Source of the DNA: Corynebacterium appendicis CIP 107643
GTDB taxonomy: Bacteria; Actinomycetota; Actinomycetes; Mycobacteriales; Mycobacteriaceae
Assembly (NCBI RefSeq): GCF_030408415.1
Contig: NZ_CP046976.1
Span: 1,302,001 to 1,366,000 of the forward strand
Length of the DNA stretch: 64,000 bases
Direction of reading: 5' to 3'
Both the position numbers and the translations under genes were made by a program. Below, one piece after another: positions 1 through 12,043 of the stretch. The notes beneath the pieces are model-generated. The model made no database searches. It was not told where the DNA came from and worked only from the letters and a program-made list of their open reading frames with translations. Every line of letters starts with the position of its first letter. Within the stretch, counting starts at the first letter, position 1.

Positions 1-99
1 CTCCACTTCCTTGCGGAGACGCTGGACCACCGTCGACTTACCAACGGCGGAAGGGCCAGCCAGAACAACCAGCCGGCCCTTCCCATTCACGTTTGTCAC
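1..99 (-). CDS. gmk: Guanylate kinase, N-terminal fragment
   Basis: Only the first 33 codons are present; the gene continues past the left edge. Guanylate kinase phosphorylates GMP to GDP with ATP in the cytoplasm. The visible part begins with a GTG codon at 99, then a short basic stretch and the P-loop GPSAVGKST (Walker A) around residues 15-23, followed by an amphipathic helix. It starts only 3 bases after the mihF stop codon, so the two are almost certainly cotranscribed. The mihF-gmk order is typical of actinobacteria. The assignment rests on the P-loop and context, because the GMP-binding and lid regions are off the window. Confidence 0.88.
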   Translation of the reverse strand, partial: MTNVNGKGRLVVLAGPSAVGKSTVVQRLRKEVE

Positions 100-102
100 C
101 GA

Positions 103-423
103 TTATTCCCCGAAGCCGAAGCGCTCGAGCAGAGCGCGACGCTGACGGTCGCCGAGGCCGCGCAGACGACGGGTCTGAGCGATCTCGAGCTCCTCCATGA
201 TTTCGCGCGCCTTGACCTTGCCCACCTTCGGCAGAGCCTCGAGGAGAGCGGAGACCTTGGTCTTGCCGATGATTTCGTCGGACTCAGCCTTGGCGAGGAC
301 GTCCTTCAGGTTGGTGTCGCCGCGCTTCAAGGATGCCTTGAGCTCAGCACGCTGCTTGCGTGCTTCCGCAGCCTTAGCGAGAGCTTCCTGGCGCTGTTCC
401 GGGGTCAGTTCGGGAAGGGCCAC
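103..423 (-). CDS. mihF: Actinobacterial integration host factor MihF
   Basis: A 106-residue basic nucleoid-associated DNA-binding protein of the actinobacterial IHF family, unrelated in fold to E. coli IHF. An N-terminal Lys/Arg/Glu-rich helix (residues 8-35) is followed by the helix-two-turn-helix region with LPKVGKVKAREIM (about 64-76) and the arginine-rich RRLRGLGDRQRRALL element near the C terminus. Length matches the family. The start is GTG at 423, preceded by the Shine-Dalgarno sequence GGAGGA 5 bases away. It follows pyrF after 224 bases, so it probably has its own promoter, and it is followed by gmk. Confidence 0.95.
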   Translation of the reverse strand: MALPELTPEQRQEALAKAAEARKQRAELKASLKRGDTNLKDVLAKAESDEIIGKTKVSALLEALPKVGKVKAREIMEELEIAQTRRLRGLGDRQRRALLERFGFGE

Positions 424-647
424 TGGGTTCCTCCAATGTGTTAGGGGTTAAGTTCTGATCCAGCTTATGAACCGATTCGACACTGTCGCAAAAGAATTAC
501 ATTGATGCAACTCGTCGACGTGGGATAACTGTACCACTGCCGGGTTCTAGACACGATGATTGACGCGTTGTTTTGCCACGTCATCGCATCGACGCCTATA
601 ACCTACCAGCAGTTTTGCTCCCATAGAATTTGAGTGTCAGTTTAACG
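424..647 (-). promoter_or_regulatory. Upstream region of mihF (candidate promoter)
   Basis: This 224-base gap separates the pyrF stop from the mihF start. Read on the minus strand it holds an extended -10-like element TGGTACAGT (536-528), which would leave a leader of roughly 100 nt; no convincing -35 hexamer precedes it. A weak AT-rich dyad (AGTTTA/TAAACT, 637-652) overlaps the pyrF stop but has no U-tract. The ribosome binding site GGAGGA lies just before 423. The exact promoter is an inference. Confidence 0.35.
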
Positions 648-1520
648 CTAAACTACCAGCGATTTCGCAGCTTCGCGCAGCTCAGCGATACCGGGTCCGG
701 CCGACAGCACAGAGCGGGACACATTCGGGAAGACAAGGTGCGCCTGTTCACCGGCGATCCGTGCGACATCCTCCATGGTCGCGCCCTGCGCGCCGACGCC
801 CGGCATGAGCACCGGAGCGTTGAGTTTGTCCAGCTTGGGAGGCTTCTTCACCGTTGCTCCCACGACAACGCCGACATGCCCGACATGTCCTTCGTGCCCG
901 GCCGCGGAGCCGGACTCCCCGTTGCGAGCACGCTTATCGACGTTGAACTCAGCGCATTCGTCCACCATGTGCTGCGCCACAGTGGCACCGCTTCCGCTGA
1001 GTGTCTGCGCCTGGAAGCCTTCGGCCTCCGGGTTGGAATTGGCGGACATGACGAACACGCCGCGCCCTTCCCTACCGGCCAGCTCGATGGCGGGAGCCAA
1101 GGATCCGACTCCGAGGTACGGCGTGAGCGTGACCGCATCGCAGCACAGCGGTGAATTCTGGTCCAGCCAAGCCAGGGCGTAGCCCTCCATCGTGGAGCCG
1201 ATATCGCCGCGTTTCGCGTCGGCGACGACCAGAGAGTCGCTTTCCCGCAGCTGATCGAGTGTTTCTTCCAGCACGGCGAATCCAGCAGACCCGAAGCGCT
1301 CATAGAAAGCGACCTGCGGTTTGATCAGCGCTACATGCCCCGCAAATGCCTCGACGCAGCGGAGGGAGAATTCGCGCAGGCCGTCGACATTGGTGCTGAG
1401 ACCCCAGGCCTCGAGAAGCGCCTCGTGAGGGTCGATGCCAACGCACAAACGGCCGTGAGTCTCCCCTACTTCGACGAGACGGTTGCCGAAGTTACGGCGT
1501 GTGTTCTCCTGCGCACTCAT
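648..1520 (-). CDS. pyrF: Orotidine 5'-phosphate decarboxylase
   Basis: A 290-residue cytoplasmic enzyme that decarboxylates OMP to UMP, the last step of de novo pyrimidine synthesis. The N-terminal CVGIDPH motif and the catalytic VADAKRGDIGST segment (about residues 96-107) place it in the longer type-2 PyrF subfamily seen in actinobacteria and myxobacteria. A C-terminal MPGVGAQGA phosphate-binding loop is present. The ATG at 1520 directly abuts the carB TAG stop, implying translational coupling at the end of the pyr operon. The gene carries one copy (932-942) of the 11-mer described in the findings, here encoding Val-Asp-Lys. Confidence 0.96.
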   Translation of the reverse strand: MSAQENTRRNFGNRLVEVGETHGRLCVGIDPHEALLEAWGLSTNVDGLREFSLRCVEAFAGHVALIKPQVAFYERFGSAGFAVLEETLDQLRESDSLVVADAKRGDIGSTMEGYALAWLDQNSPLCCDAVTLTPYLGVGSLAPAIELAGREGRGVFVMSANSNPEAEGFQAQTLSGSGATVAQHMVDECAEFNVDKRARNGESGSAAGHEGHVGHVGVVVGATVKKPPKLDKLNAPVLMPGVGAQGATMEDVARIAGEQAHLVFPNVSRSVLSAGPGIAELREAAKSLVV

Positions 1521-4877
<3,357 letters not shown>

Positions 4878-4892
4878 TGTTTCCCTTCCTGG

Positions 4893-6086
4893 TTAGTTCT
4901 GCTCGGAGGAGTTCTTCGCTGTTTTGTGGTCGTCCATAAGCGCCACAAACTGGTCAAAGAGCGGGTTGGCATCGTGGGGCCCCGCCGCGGATTCTGGGTG
5001 GTACTGGACGGAGTAGGCCTTGCCGGATTTCAGCGCCACGCCCTCGACAACGCCGTCGTTGAGACACGTGTGTGTCACCAGAGCTGGGCCGAAGTCCGTG
5101 TCAAAGGTGGTGCCGTCCTTCACGTCCTGGGAGGTGAACCCATCTGGGAGTTTGACTGCGAACCCGTGGTTCTGCGAAGTGATGTCAATCTTGCTGGTCA
5201 CGTGGTTCTTGACCGGGATATTCACACCGCGGTGACCGAATTTGAGCTTGTACGTCTCAAGACCGAGAGCGCGACCCAGGATCTGGTTACCGAAGCAGAT
5301 GCCGAACAGCGGGGTGCCGCTGGCAATCACGTCGCGGGTGACAGCGACCATGTCATCAGCGGTTTCCGGGTCGCCCGGGCCGTTGGAGATGAACACGCCG
5401 TCCGGATTGTGTTTTTGAACCTCAGCAAAGGAGGTCCCAGCCGGGACAACGATTGTCTCAATGCCGCGCTGCGCGAAGTGACGCGGCGTTGCGGACTTGA
5501 TGCCCATGTCGTACGCGATGACGGTGTACTTCTTTTCGTCCTCAGCCTCAATCACATACGGCTGGTCAGTGGAGACTTCCGCAGACAGATCTGCGCCCGA
5601 CATCGCTGGCTGTTCCTTGACGCGGGCAACGAGCTTATCGACGTCCCCCTTTGCCTCCTCACCCACGAAGATCCCAGCTGCGATGGAGCCGTAATTGCGC
5701 AGGTGGCGGACCAAGGAGCGCGTGTCTACGCCATGGATGCCGACGATGCCTTGGGCGGTCATTTCGTCTTCGAGGCTGCGCTCTGCGCGCCAGTTCGACA
5801 CTCGCTTGGACAGGTCACGGATGACCAGGCCGGCAACCCAAATGCGGCTGTCGCGGGACTCATTGTCTTCGTCGTTCCAGCCGGTGTTGCCGATCTGCGG
5901 TGCCGCAGCGACGACGATCTGGCGGTGGTACGACGGGTCAGTCATCGTTTCCTGATAACCGGTCATGGCGGTAGTGAAGACTGCTTCGCCGAAGATGGGT
6001 TCAGCGCTGGCTGCTCCGAAGGCGAAGCCGGGGAATGTCGTGCCGTCGGCGAGGACCAGCACGGCGGGAATGCGGTCAGTACTCAT
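4893..6086 (-). CDS. carA: Carbamoyl-phosphate synthase small subunit (glutamine amidotransferase)
   Basis: A 397-residue glutaminase subunit that releases ammonia from glutamine for CarB. The N-terminal CPSase small-chain domain contains the FGEAVFTTAMTGYQETMTDPSY region; the C-terminal class-I amidotransferase domain has the nucleophilic Cys in LFGICFGNQILGRA and the His/Glu pair in VQYHPESAAGP. Length is normal. It sits 77 bases after pyrC and 15 bases before carB. An 11-mer motif copy (5633-5643) encodes Val-Asp-Lys. Nothing looks truncated. Confidence 0.97.
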   Translation of the reverse strand: MSTDRIPAVLVLADGTTFPGFAFGAASAEPIFGEAVFTTAMTGYQETMTDPSYHRQIVVAAAPQIGNTGWNDEDNESRDSRIWVAGLVIRDLSKRVSNWRAERSLEDEMTAQGIVGIHGVDTRSLVRHLRNYGSIAAGIFVGEEAKGDVDKLVARVKEQPAMSGADLSAEVSTDQPYVIEAEDEKKYTVIAYDMGIKSATPRHFAQRGIETIVVPAGTSFAEVQKHNPDGVFISNGPGDPETADDMVAVTRDVIASGTPLFGICFGNQILGRALGLETYKLKFGHRGVNIPVKNHVTSKIDITSQNHGFAVKLPDGFTSQDVKDGTTFDTDFGPALVTHTCLNDGVVEGVALKSGKAYSVQYHPESAAGPHDANPLFDQFVALMDDHKTAKNSSEQN

Positions 6087-6163
6087 GTGCGTTTCCTTTT
6101 TCTCGTTGTATTCTCGCGTTTTTAGGCAGCGCCGGCGCTAATGCGGAACGGCGCTTGTGCTGG

Positions 6164-7456
6164 TCAGCTCTTTCGGCGTTCCGTCGCGTCGTAGGTCTGC
6201 TTCCCGCGCAGCCACGTGGCGGCGATACGGGTGTTGAATTCAGAGCCCTCATAAGGGGTGTTCTTCGATTTAGAGGCCATCTCTTCGCCGTGTGCGGTCC
6301 AGGGCGCCTGCGTATCAACGAGCGTGAGGTTGGCCGGCTCGCCGACGGCAATAGAACGGCCCTGGTCCGACAGTTGGAGAATCTCAGCTGGACGCTCACT
6401 CATGACCTTGGCCACGAAGCGCCAGTCAGCCAGCCCGGACTCAACGAAGACCTGGGCAACGATGGCCAGAGAGGTCTCCAGGCCGATCATGCCGGGCTTG
6501 GCGTTTTCAAATTCCACGCACTTGTCTTCGGACCCGTGCGGGGCATGGTCGGTGGCGACGACATCGATGGTGCCATCGAGCAGGGCATCGCGCAGCGCGA
6601 TCGTGTCGCGGTCCTCGCGCAGCGGCGGGTTGACGCGGTAGACACCGTCGTAGGATTCCAATTTCGCGTCGGTGAGCAGCAAGTGGTGCGGGGTCACTTC
6701 GGCGGAAACGTCGATGCCCTGTTCTTTCGCCCAGCGCAACAAGGACACGGTGCCCTCGGTTGATGCGTGGCAGAGGTGGTATCGGCCGCCGTAATCGCGG
6801 GTCATGATGAGGTCGCGCGCCACGACGGACTCCTCGGCGACACGCGGCCAGCCGCGAAGGCCGAGCCGTGCGGCGTTCTCACCTTCGTGGGCGACAGCGC
6901 CTTCTGTCATGCGGTGGTCTTCCGCGTGCTGGGCCAGCACCACGTCGTAGGCTTTCGCGTACTCTATGGCGCGGCGCATCAGCTGCGGATCGTTCACGCA
7001 CTTGCCGTCGTCGGAGAACATCTTGACGTGCCCGCGGGACATCAGGCCGATCTCGGTGAGCGATTCGCCCTTCAGCCCATTGGTGATGGAGCCGACCGGG
7101 TAAACGTCGCACTTTCCGTATGCCTGTCCTTTGTCCCACACTGCGTCGGCGAGGAAAGGCTGGTCGATGACCGGCTGGGTATTCGCCATGGTGAACACGG
7201 CGGTGAAGCCGCCGGCCGCCGCGGCGTCGGAACCGGTCGCGATCGTCTCAGTGTCTTCGCGGCCGGGCTCGCGCAGGTGGACGTGCATGTCCACCAGACC
7301 GGGAAGCAGGACCTTGCCGCCGCAGTCCATGACCTCGTCGGCATCGTCGAAGGGGTTCTCGCCGATGGAGTCGATCACGCCGTCGGCGACGTCGATGAGA
7401 ATGCTGATTTCGTCCTCGCCGTAGGGGCGGACGTTATTCAATGCGAGTGTCGTCAC
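6164..7456 (-). CDS. pyrC: Dihydroorotase
   Basis: A 430-residue class-I dihydroorotase that interconverts carbamoyl aspartate and dihydroorotate. The zinc-binding signature [10 protein letters not shown] lies near residue 57, and later metal or substrate elements include the HASTEG region and ATDHAPH near residue 305. The protein has the amidohydrolase TIM barrel and a C-terminal beta-sandwich completion ([11 protein letters not shown]). The start is GTG at 7456 with AAAGGAG about 8 bases upstream; it begins only 4 bases after the pyrB stop, consistent with one transcript. Confidence 0.97.
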   Translation of the reverse strand: MTTLALNNVRPYGEDEISILIDVADGVIDSIGENPFDDADEVMDCGGKVLLPGLVDMHVHLREPGREDTETIATGSDAAAAGGFTAVFTMANTQPVIDQPFLADAVWDKGQAYGKCDVYPVGSITNGLKGESLTEIGLMSRGHVKMFSDDGKCVNDPQLMRRAIEYAKAYDVVLAQHAEDHRMTEGAVAHEGENAARLGLRGWPRVAEESVVARDLIMTRDYGGRYHLCHASTEGTVSLLRWAKEQGIDVSAEVTPHHLLLTDAKLESYDGVYRVNPPLREDRDTIALRDALLDGTIDVVATDHAPHGSEDKCVEFENAKPGMIGLETSLAIVAQVFVESGLADWRFVAKVMSERPAEILQLSDQGRSIAVGEPANLTLVDTQAPWTAHGEEMASKSKNTPYEGSEFNTRIAATWLRGKQTYDATERRKS

Positions 7457-7460
7457 TTCC

Positions 7461-8423
7461 CTACTCCTTTCCTTCCAGCGCGTCCGCGCCGCTCGCCAAC
7501 AGTGTGAACAGGACCGCCATGCGGGTGTACACGCCGTTGGTGACCTGGTCGAGGACCACCGTGTTGTCGCGGTCGGCGACGTCGAAATTGATTTCCATGC
7601 CGCGCAGCATCGGGCCCGGGTGCATGATCAGGGTCTCGTCGCCGAGCATGTTCGCGCGCTCCTTGCTCAGCCCATACAGAGTCGCGTATTCGCGGTGCGA
7701 CGGGAAGAACCCGCCGTTCATGCGCTCAGCCTGCACGCGCAGCATCATGACTGCGGCGATCGGGGCTTCATTTTCCCTGCGCGCGCTCCCGAGAGCCGCA
7801 TCAAAGTCGCATTCGACCGAGCACGGCCAGTACTCCACGCCCGTGGGCAAAAGCGTCGGCGGCGCGACGAGCACGACGTCCGCACCCAGCGTGTGGAGCA
7901 GGTCCACATTGGACCGCGCAACGCGGGAGTGCAGGATATCGCCGACAATGAGGATCTTCTTTCCGGCGACGTCGCCGATGTGCTGGCGCATTGTCACAGC
8001 GTCGAGAAGCGCTTGCGTCGGGTGCTGGTGTGAACCGTCGCCGGCGTTGATGATGGCGGCGCCGGGCACCCACTCGCGGAGCAGGTTCGGCGCGCCCGAC
8101 GACGGGTGGCGCATGATGATCGCGTCGGCGCCAACGGAGCGCAACGTATTCGCCGTGTCCTTGAGGGACTCGCCCTTCTTCACGCTGGAACTGGACGCGG
8201 AGACGTTGATGACGTCCGCGCTCATCCACTTGCCCGCGGTCTCGAACGAGGACCGTGTGCGGGTGGAGTTCTCGTAAAACAGCGTGAAAATCGTCCGTCC
8301 ACGCAACGTGGGCAGCTTCTTCATTTCACGTCCGTCGAGCGCCTCGCGGAAACGGTCGGCCTCATCCATCAAGCCGATGATCTCGTCGCGGCTCAGATCC
8401 GCGATGCTGATCAGGTGTTTCAT
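7461..8423 (-). CDS. pyrB: Aspartate carbamoyltransferase catalytic subunit
   Basis: A 320-residue enzyme joining carbamoyl phosphate and aspartate. It carries the carbamoyl-phosphate-binding motif [13 protein letters not shown] (about residues 49-61), the HPTQALLDA motif in the middle, and the C-terminal aspartate-binding region MHPGPMLRG. No PyrI-like regulatory subunit is encoded nearby, as expected for bacteria that control the operon through PyrR. Its ATG overlaps the pyrR stop as ATGA (8423-8420), which indicates translational coupling to pyrR. Confidence 0.97.
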   Translation of the reverse strand: MKHLISIADLSRDEIIGLMDEADRFREALDGREMKKLPTLRGRTIFTLFYENSTRTRSSFETAGKWMSADVINVSASSSSVKKGESLKDTANTLRSVGADAIIMRHPSSGAPNLLREWVPGAAIINAGDGSHQHPTQALLDAVTMRQHIGDVAGKKILIVGDILHSRVARSNVDLLHTLGADVVLVAPPTLLPTGVEYWPCSVECDFDAALGSARRENEAPIAAVMMLRVQAERMNGGFFPSHREYATLYGLSKERANMLGDETLIMHPGPMLRGMEINFDVADRDNTVVLDQVTNGVYTRMAVLFTLLASGADALEGKE

Positions 8424-8974
8424 TCTTCGCCCCCTTCTTTGACCAGGAGGACGGCATCGGTCTCGTCGAGCGGGGTGAGCGTCACGCGGACGTCCTCCGT
8501 GATCGCCGTCGGAATATTCTTGCCCACATAGTCCGCGCGGATCGGAAGTGCGCGGTGCCCGCGGTCGACGAGGACCGCGAGCTGAATGGCTTCCGGGCGA
8601 CCGATATCGCTCAGCGAGTCGAGCGCGGCGCGGATGGTTCGGCCGGAGAACAGCACGTCGTCGACGAGGACGATCGTCGCGCCGTTGATATTGCCCGGGA
8701 TGTCGGTCGGGGCCAACGCCCGGTGCGGGCGGCCGCGGAGGTCATCGCGGTAAAGCGTCACATCGAGGCTGCCAACGGGAACGCTCACCCCCGAAAACTC
8801 TTCGATCGCGGCTGCGATGCGCTGGGCCAAGGGCACTCCGCCTGAGGGAATGCCCAGAATGATCAGTGGTGGAGCACCGTCGGAATCGAGCGCAGTTTTC
8901 TCGATGATCTGGTGCGCGATGCGTGCAATGGTGCGCGAGACGTCACTAGCGTCAAGCAACTCTGTGGCACTCAT
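8420..8974 (-). CDS. pyrR: Bifunctional pyr operon regulator / uracil phosphoribosyltransferase
   Basis: A 184-residue PRTase-fold protein. In the family PyrR binds pyr mRNA when UMP or UTP is high and has some uracil phosphoribosyltransferase activity. The PRPP-binding loop [18 protein letters not shown] is centred near residue 110, preceded by the LYRDDL flexible-loop region. It is the first gene of the pyr operon. Its Shine-Dalgarno GGAAGGAGG lies inside the 3' arm of a candidate PyrR-binding hairpin (8981-9014), so the protein may repress its own translation and, by coupling, that of pyrB. Confidence 0.96.
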   Translation of the reverse strand: MSATELLDASDVSRTIARIAHQIIEKTALDSDGAPPLIILGIPSGGVPLAQRIAAAIEEFSGVSVPVGSLDVTLYRDDLRGRPHRALAPTDIPGNINGATIVLVDDVLFSGRTIRAALDSLSDIGRPEAIQLAVLVDRGHRALPIRADYVGKNIPTAITEDVRVTLTPLDETDAVLLVKEGGEE

Positions 8975-8978
8975 CGAA

Positions 8979-9014
8979 CCTCCTTCCCCGCCTCTCTGTG
9001 CGGAATTTAAAGGA
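8979..9014 (-). promoter_or_regulatory. Candidate PyrR-binding RNA hairpin over the pyrR ribosome binding site
   Basis: On the minus strand the pyrR leader folds as lower stem UCCUU (9014-9010) with AAGGA (8985-8981), a one-sided UAAA bulge, upper stem UUCCGC (9005-9000) with GCGGGG (8991-8986), and loop ACAGAGAG (8999-8992). The loop and closing base give CAGAGAGG, matching the PyrR-recognition core CNGNGAGG known from Bacillus. The 3' arm contains the Shine-Dalgarno GGAAGGAGG. No terminator stem with a U-tract is visible, so translational repression, as described for Mycobacterium smegmatis, fits better than attenuation. Confidence 0.75.
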
Positions 9015-9104
9015 TGCTTCTTTCAGAGCCTGCCTATGCTTGGTAGACGACTGCCACAGTAGCACTTCATCTCTGCTCAATTTCCATCGAACAGGTAACC
9101 AGCT

Positions 9105-10487
9105 TTGTCTCATTCCACGACCCACACCATCGACGCACCGCTTGCCGACGTTTGGCGCTGGCACACTCTTCCCGGTGCCGTGCACCGCCTGACCCCGCCG
9201 TTCTTACCGATGAAGGTCATCTCCGGCGCTGAATCTCTCAAAGACGGCACCACCGTCTTCTCCCTGCCCGCCGGCCAGAAATGGGTGGCCCGCCACCAGC
9301 CGAAAGATTTCATCGACCAGGAACAGTTCGTCGACGAAGCGGCCAACACTCCGGTCAAGCAGCTGACCAAGTGGCGGCATGAGCACCGCTTTGAGGACAC
9401 CAACGGGAAGACTCGCATCACCGACACAGTGCACACGACGGCACCGGAGCGAGTTCTCGCTCCCGCCTTCGCCTACCGCCAGCACCAGCTCGCCGAGGAC
9501 ATTGCGTTCCTCAAACGCATGAACCACATGGGTACGACCGGCAATGACCACGACCCGACACGCACATTCACCGTCGCCATGACCGGTTCACGCGGGCTCG
9601 TCGGCACCGCGCTCACCGCCCAGCTGACCACCGCGGGCCACACAGTCATCCAACTTGTGCGCGGCACCCCGCAAGACAGCGGCACGCATCCCCAGCGCCA
9701 CTGGGACATGGAGAACCCCGACGCGAAACTTTTCGACGGAATCGACGCAGTCGTGCACCTGGCCGGCGAGTCGATCATGGGGCGTTTCACAGACGCGCAC
9801 AAGGCTGACATCTATTCCTCCCGCATCGGCCCGACTCGTCAGCTCGCACGTCTCGCCGCTGATTCCGGAATCCAGGCTTTCGTCAGCGCCTCAGCGGTCG
9901 GCTTCTATGGCACCAATGCCGGCGACCGCCTCCACACGGAAACAGACAGCCGCGGCGATGGCTTCTTGGCCGATGTCGTCGACGAGTGGGAACGCGCCAC
10001 AAACCCGGCGAGGGACGCCGGAGTCCGCACCGTGAATATCCGCACAGGGCTCGCAATGTCCGGTGCAGGCGGCCTTCTCCCCTTGCTGAAGCTGTCTGCG
10101 CGGACGGCGATGAGCGCGCGTTTCGGCGACGGCGATTTCTGGATGTCGTGGGTGGCGCTCGACGACCTCACCGACATCTACTTCCGCGCGCTTATCGACG
10201 ATTCACTGTCCGGTCCCGTCAACGCCACTTCCCCGAATCCGGTGACCAACGCGGAATTGTCGTCGACCCTCACGTCGCTGCTGCACCGCCCGGAACTTAT
10301 CGGCATCCCCGAACTCGGACCGAAGCTGCTCCTCGGTGACGAAGGCGCGCGTGAGCTCGCACTCGCCGACCAGCGCGCCGAGCCGGCCGTGCTGAACAGC
10401 CTTAGCCACCACTTCCGGTACCCGAACCTCATCGACGCACTGCGCCACGAACTCGGGAAAGAGGACTACCTCGCCACCTTCCGCTGA
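9105..10487 (+). CDS. TIGR01777-family NAD(P)-dependent epimerase with N-terminal SRPBCC domain
   Basis: A 460-residue fusion. The first ~145 residues form an SRPBCC (START-like) domain beginning SHSTTHTIDAPLADVWRWH. An extended SDR domain follows with glycine motif MTGSRGLVGTAL near residue 160 and the SASAVGFYG segment carrying the SDR Tyr. The C terminus resembles DUF1731 (HRPELIGIPELGPKLLLGD). The start must be TTG at 9105: an in-frame stop lies at 9096-9098, and homologues begin at this point. Substrate is unknown. It is transcribed away from pyrR. A motif copy lies at 10190-10200. Confidence 0.85.
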   Translation: MSHSTTHTIDAPLADVWRWHTLPGAVHRLTPPFLPMKVISGAESLKDGTTVFSLPAGQKWVARHQPKDFIDQEQFVDEAANTPVKQLTKWRHEHRFEDTNGKTRITDTVHTTAPERVLAPAFAYRQHQLAEDIAFLKRMNHMGTTGNDHDPTRTFTVAMTGSRGLVGTALTAQLTTAGHTVIQLVRGTPQDSGTHPQRHWDMENPDAKLFDGIDAVVHLAGESIMGRFTDAHKADIYSSRIGPTRQLARLAADSGIQAFVSASAVGFYGTNAGDRLHTETDSRGDGFLADVVDEWERATNPARDAGVRTVNIRTGLAMSGAGGLLPLLKLSARTAMSARFGDGDFWMSWVALDDLTDIYFRALIDDSLSGPVNATSPNPVTNAELSSTLTSLLHRPELIGIPELGPKLLLGDEGARELALADQRAEPAVLNSLSHHFRYPNLIDALRHELGKEDYLATFR

Positions 10488-10567
10488 GGGTGTTCTGGAA
10501 GAAACTCTGCGCCCTGAGAGCACCTCTGAAAAGTTCAGACACTAAGGAATATGTAGCCTGGGGTGCC

Positions 10568-11059
10568 ATGACAACACCGAACGACAATCCCGTCACGGAC
10601 GCAGATGCTGGCGGCGACACCTCCGCCGACAACGACGTTGTCCGCGGCGTCACTCTGGCCGATATCGCCACCGTCTTGGAAGGCGAACAACTTGAGTACC
10701 GCTTAGAAGAGCCTGTGGTGCGCACCGGCTTCGTCAACGCCGCCATGGTCTTCACCTTCGACGACGGCACGCTCGTGTTCGAGTCCGTCTGGCGCGGCGA
10801 GTTCGCGCCGGAGGATGTTCCTTCCCTGCTCCACGCCACGAACGAGTTCAACCAGACGCACTTCACGCCGACCCTGCGCTTCTTCCAGAGCGAGGAGAAC
10901 ACTCTCGCCATCACCGGCGTGCGCACCCTCGACGTGAGCAAGGGCCTGTCGCCGAATCAGCTCGGTGCCTTCGTTGTCACCTCGATCCATTCGACGATGC
11001 AGGCATTCAACTACCTCGCGGAATCTTTCCCGACCGCTGTGACGTGGGAGGAGAACTAA
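10568..11059 (+). CDS. YbjN domain-containing protein (first of a tandem pair)
   Basis: A 163-residue acidic cytoplasmic protein with the YbjN / type III secretion chaperone-like fold: LADIATVLEGEQLEYRL, then a strand-rich region with MVFTFDDGTLVFESVWRG, and a helical C terminus (VVTSIHSTMQAFNYL). A longer reading from GTG at 10490 exists, but ATG at 10568 is preferred because TAGCCT (10554-10559) ends 8 bases upstream, a good -10 element for a leaderless transcript, and no Shine-Dalgarno supports the GTG. The molecular role is unknown. It is followed after one base by a second YbjN-like gene. Confidence 0.8.
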   Translation: MTTPNDNPVTDADAGGDTSADNDVVRGVTLADIATVLEGEQLEYRLEEPVVRTGFVNAAMVFTFDDGTLVFESVWRGEFAPEDVPSLLHATNEFNQTHFTPTLRFFQSEENTLAITGVRTLDVSKGLSPNQLGAFVVTSIHSTMQAFNYLAESFPTAVTWEEN

Positions 11060-11060
11060 T

Positions 11061-11531
11061 ATGACCGACCAGAACACGACCCCCAGCCAGGTCACGATCG
11101 ACCGCATCGTCGACGCCGCCTCCCAGTCCGGCATCGGCCTCACCGCCGACGCCAGCGGCCGCGCCGCCCACGGCACGCACGAGGAGCTCGAACTCATGAC
11201 GGTTCTGCTCGACTCGGTGTTCATTATCCGCGCCGACTCTGAGACCGACACCGCCGCCGACTCGCCCGACGCGTCCTATTACCTGGCCGCCAACGAGGTG
11301 AACTCGTCGCTGATCGGCGCCCGCGCGATCGTGGGCAACCGCGCCGAAAACATCGTGGTGCGCACCGAGGCCGAGCAGTCCGTCGCCGCCGGTATGACCG
11401 ACGCGCAGCTGCGCTCCGCTATCCAGACTGCCGTCAATAGTGTGGTCAGCGCGCACAACGCTATGAAAGCTCTCCACGAGCAGATCACGGAGGCGCAGGC
11501 AAATCTGGCAGCAGAAAACAGCCAGGATTAG
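11061..11531 (+). CDS. YbjN domain-containing protein (second of a tandem pair)
   Basis: A 156-residue cytoplasmic acidic protein distantly similar to its upstream neighbour. It shows an N-terminal helix (TIDRIVDAASQSG), a central strand region (LELMTVLLDSVFIIRAD) and a C-terminal helix (AIQTAVNSVVSAHNAMKAL) that aligns with the STMQAF helix of the first protein. The ATG at 11061 has GGGAGGAG 5-12 bases upstream inside the end of the previous gene, so the two are cotranslated. Tandem YbjN genes occur in other actinobacteria; the function is not established. Confidence 0.8.
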   Translation: MTDQNTTPSQVTIDRIVDAASQSGIGLTADASGRAAHGTHEELELMTVLLDSVFIIRADSETDTAADSPDASYYLAANEVNSSLIGARAIVGNRAENIVVRTEAEQSVAAGMTDAQLRSAIQTAVNSVVSAHNAMKALHEQITEAQANLAAENSQD

Positions 11532-11558
11532 CTCACCGTTCTCCCACCCACGGTGGTG

Positions 11559-11610
11559 GATAATAGGGGCGCAAAAGCACACCCCCGGAGACACTTCAGC
11601 AACGGAGCAC
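11559..11610 (+). promoter_or_regulatory. Candidate promoter and ribosome binding site of the 142-residue membrane protein
   Basis: GATAAT (11559-11564) matches the -10 consensus at 5 of 6 positions, and GGAG just upstream of 11615 serves as the ribosome binding site. No clear -35 hexamer is seen. A small dyad CCACC/GGTGG (11544-11556) sits between the preceding stop and this element. Confidence 0.4.
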
Positions 11611-11614
11611 CGCG

Positions 11615-12043
11615 ATGTCGAACCCGTACGGCAGCCAGCACCCGCCCCACCAGCCGCAGCAGCCCGGTAGCGACCCCGGCCACGGCCAGGGCCCTCAGGG
11701 GTACCAGCACGGTCAGCAGCAGGGCCCGCACCCGGGGCAGCCGTTCGGTCAATCGTCGTATTACGCGATGCCGAAGAACGACAAGTCCAGCAGCGGCTGC
11801 ATAGCGGGACTGGTCGTCGTCTTCACCGCACTTTTGCCGCTCATCATGCTGGTCATCGGTGCCCTGCTCATCGCTGGTTTCGCGTTCTTCGCCATGATGT
11901 ACGCGGACAGCGAGACCGATTCGGGCACTGCCTCATCGACGTCGGTCTCCGTCACATCGACGCCCGCCACCTCAACCCCGACCTCTGCCTCAAGCTCAGA
12001 GGACTTTGAGATGTCTTTCGACGCTCCCGCCACGCTGAATTAG
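11615..12043 (+). CDS. Small single-pass membrane protein, Pro/Gln-rich N terminus and Ser/Thr-rich tail
   Basis: A 142-residue protein I do not assign to a named family. Residues 1-55 are rich in Pro, Gln, Gly and His, with repeated QP/HP units. A hydrophobic segment at about 64-95 (VVVFTALLPLIMLVIGALL onward) is one long or two short transmembrane passes. The remainder is almost only Ser, Thr, Ala and acidic residues, resembling a low-complexity extracytoplasmic tail. No signal peptide precedes the hydrophobic segment. Its stop overlaps the convergent ABC ATPase stop by 4 bases. Function unknown. Confidence 0.7.
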   Translation: MSNPYGSQHPPHQPQQPGSDPGHGQGPQGYQHGQQQGPHPGQPFGQSSYYAMPKNDKSSSGCIAGLVVVFTALLPLIMLVIGALLIAGFAFFAMMYADSETDSGTASSTSVSVTSTPATSTPTSASSSEDFEMSFDAPATLN

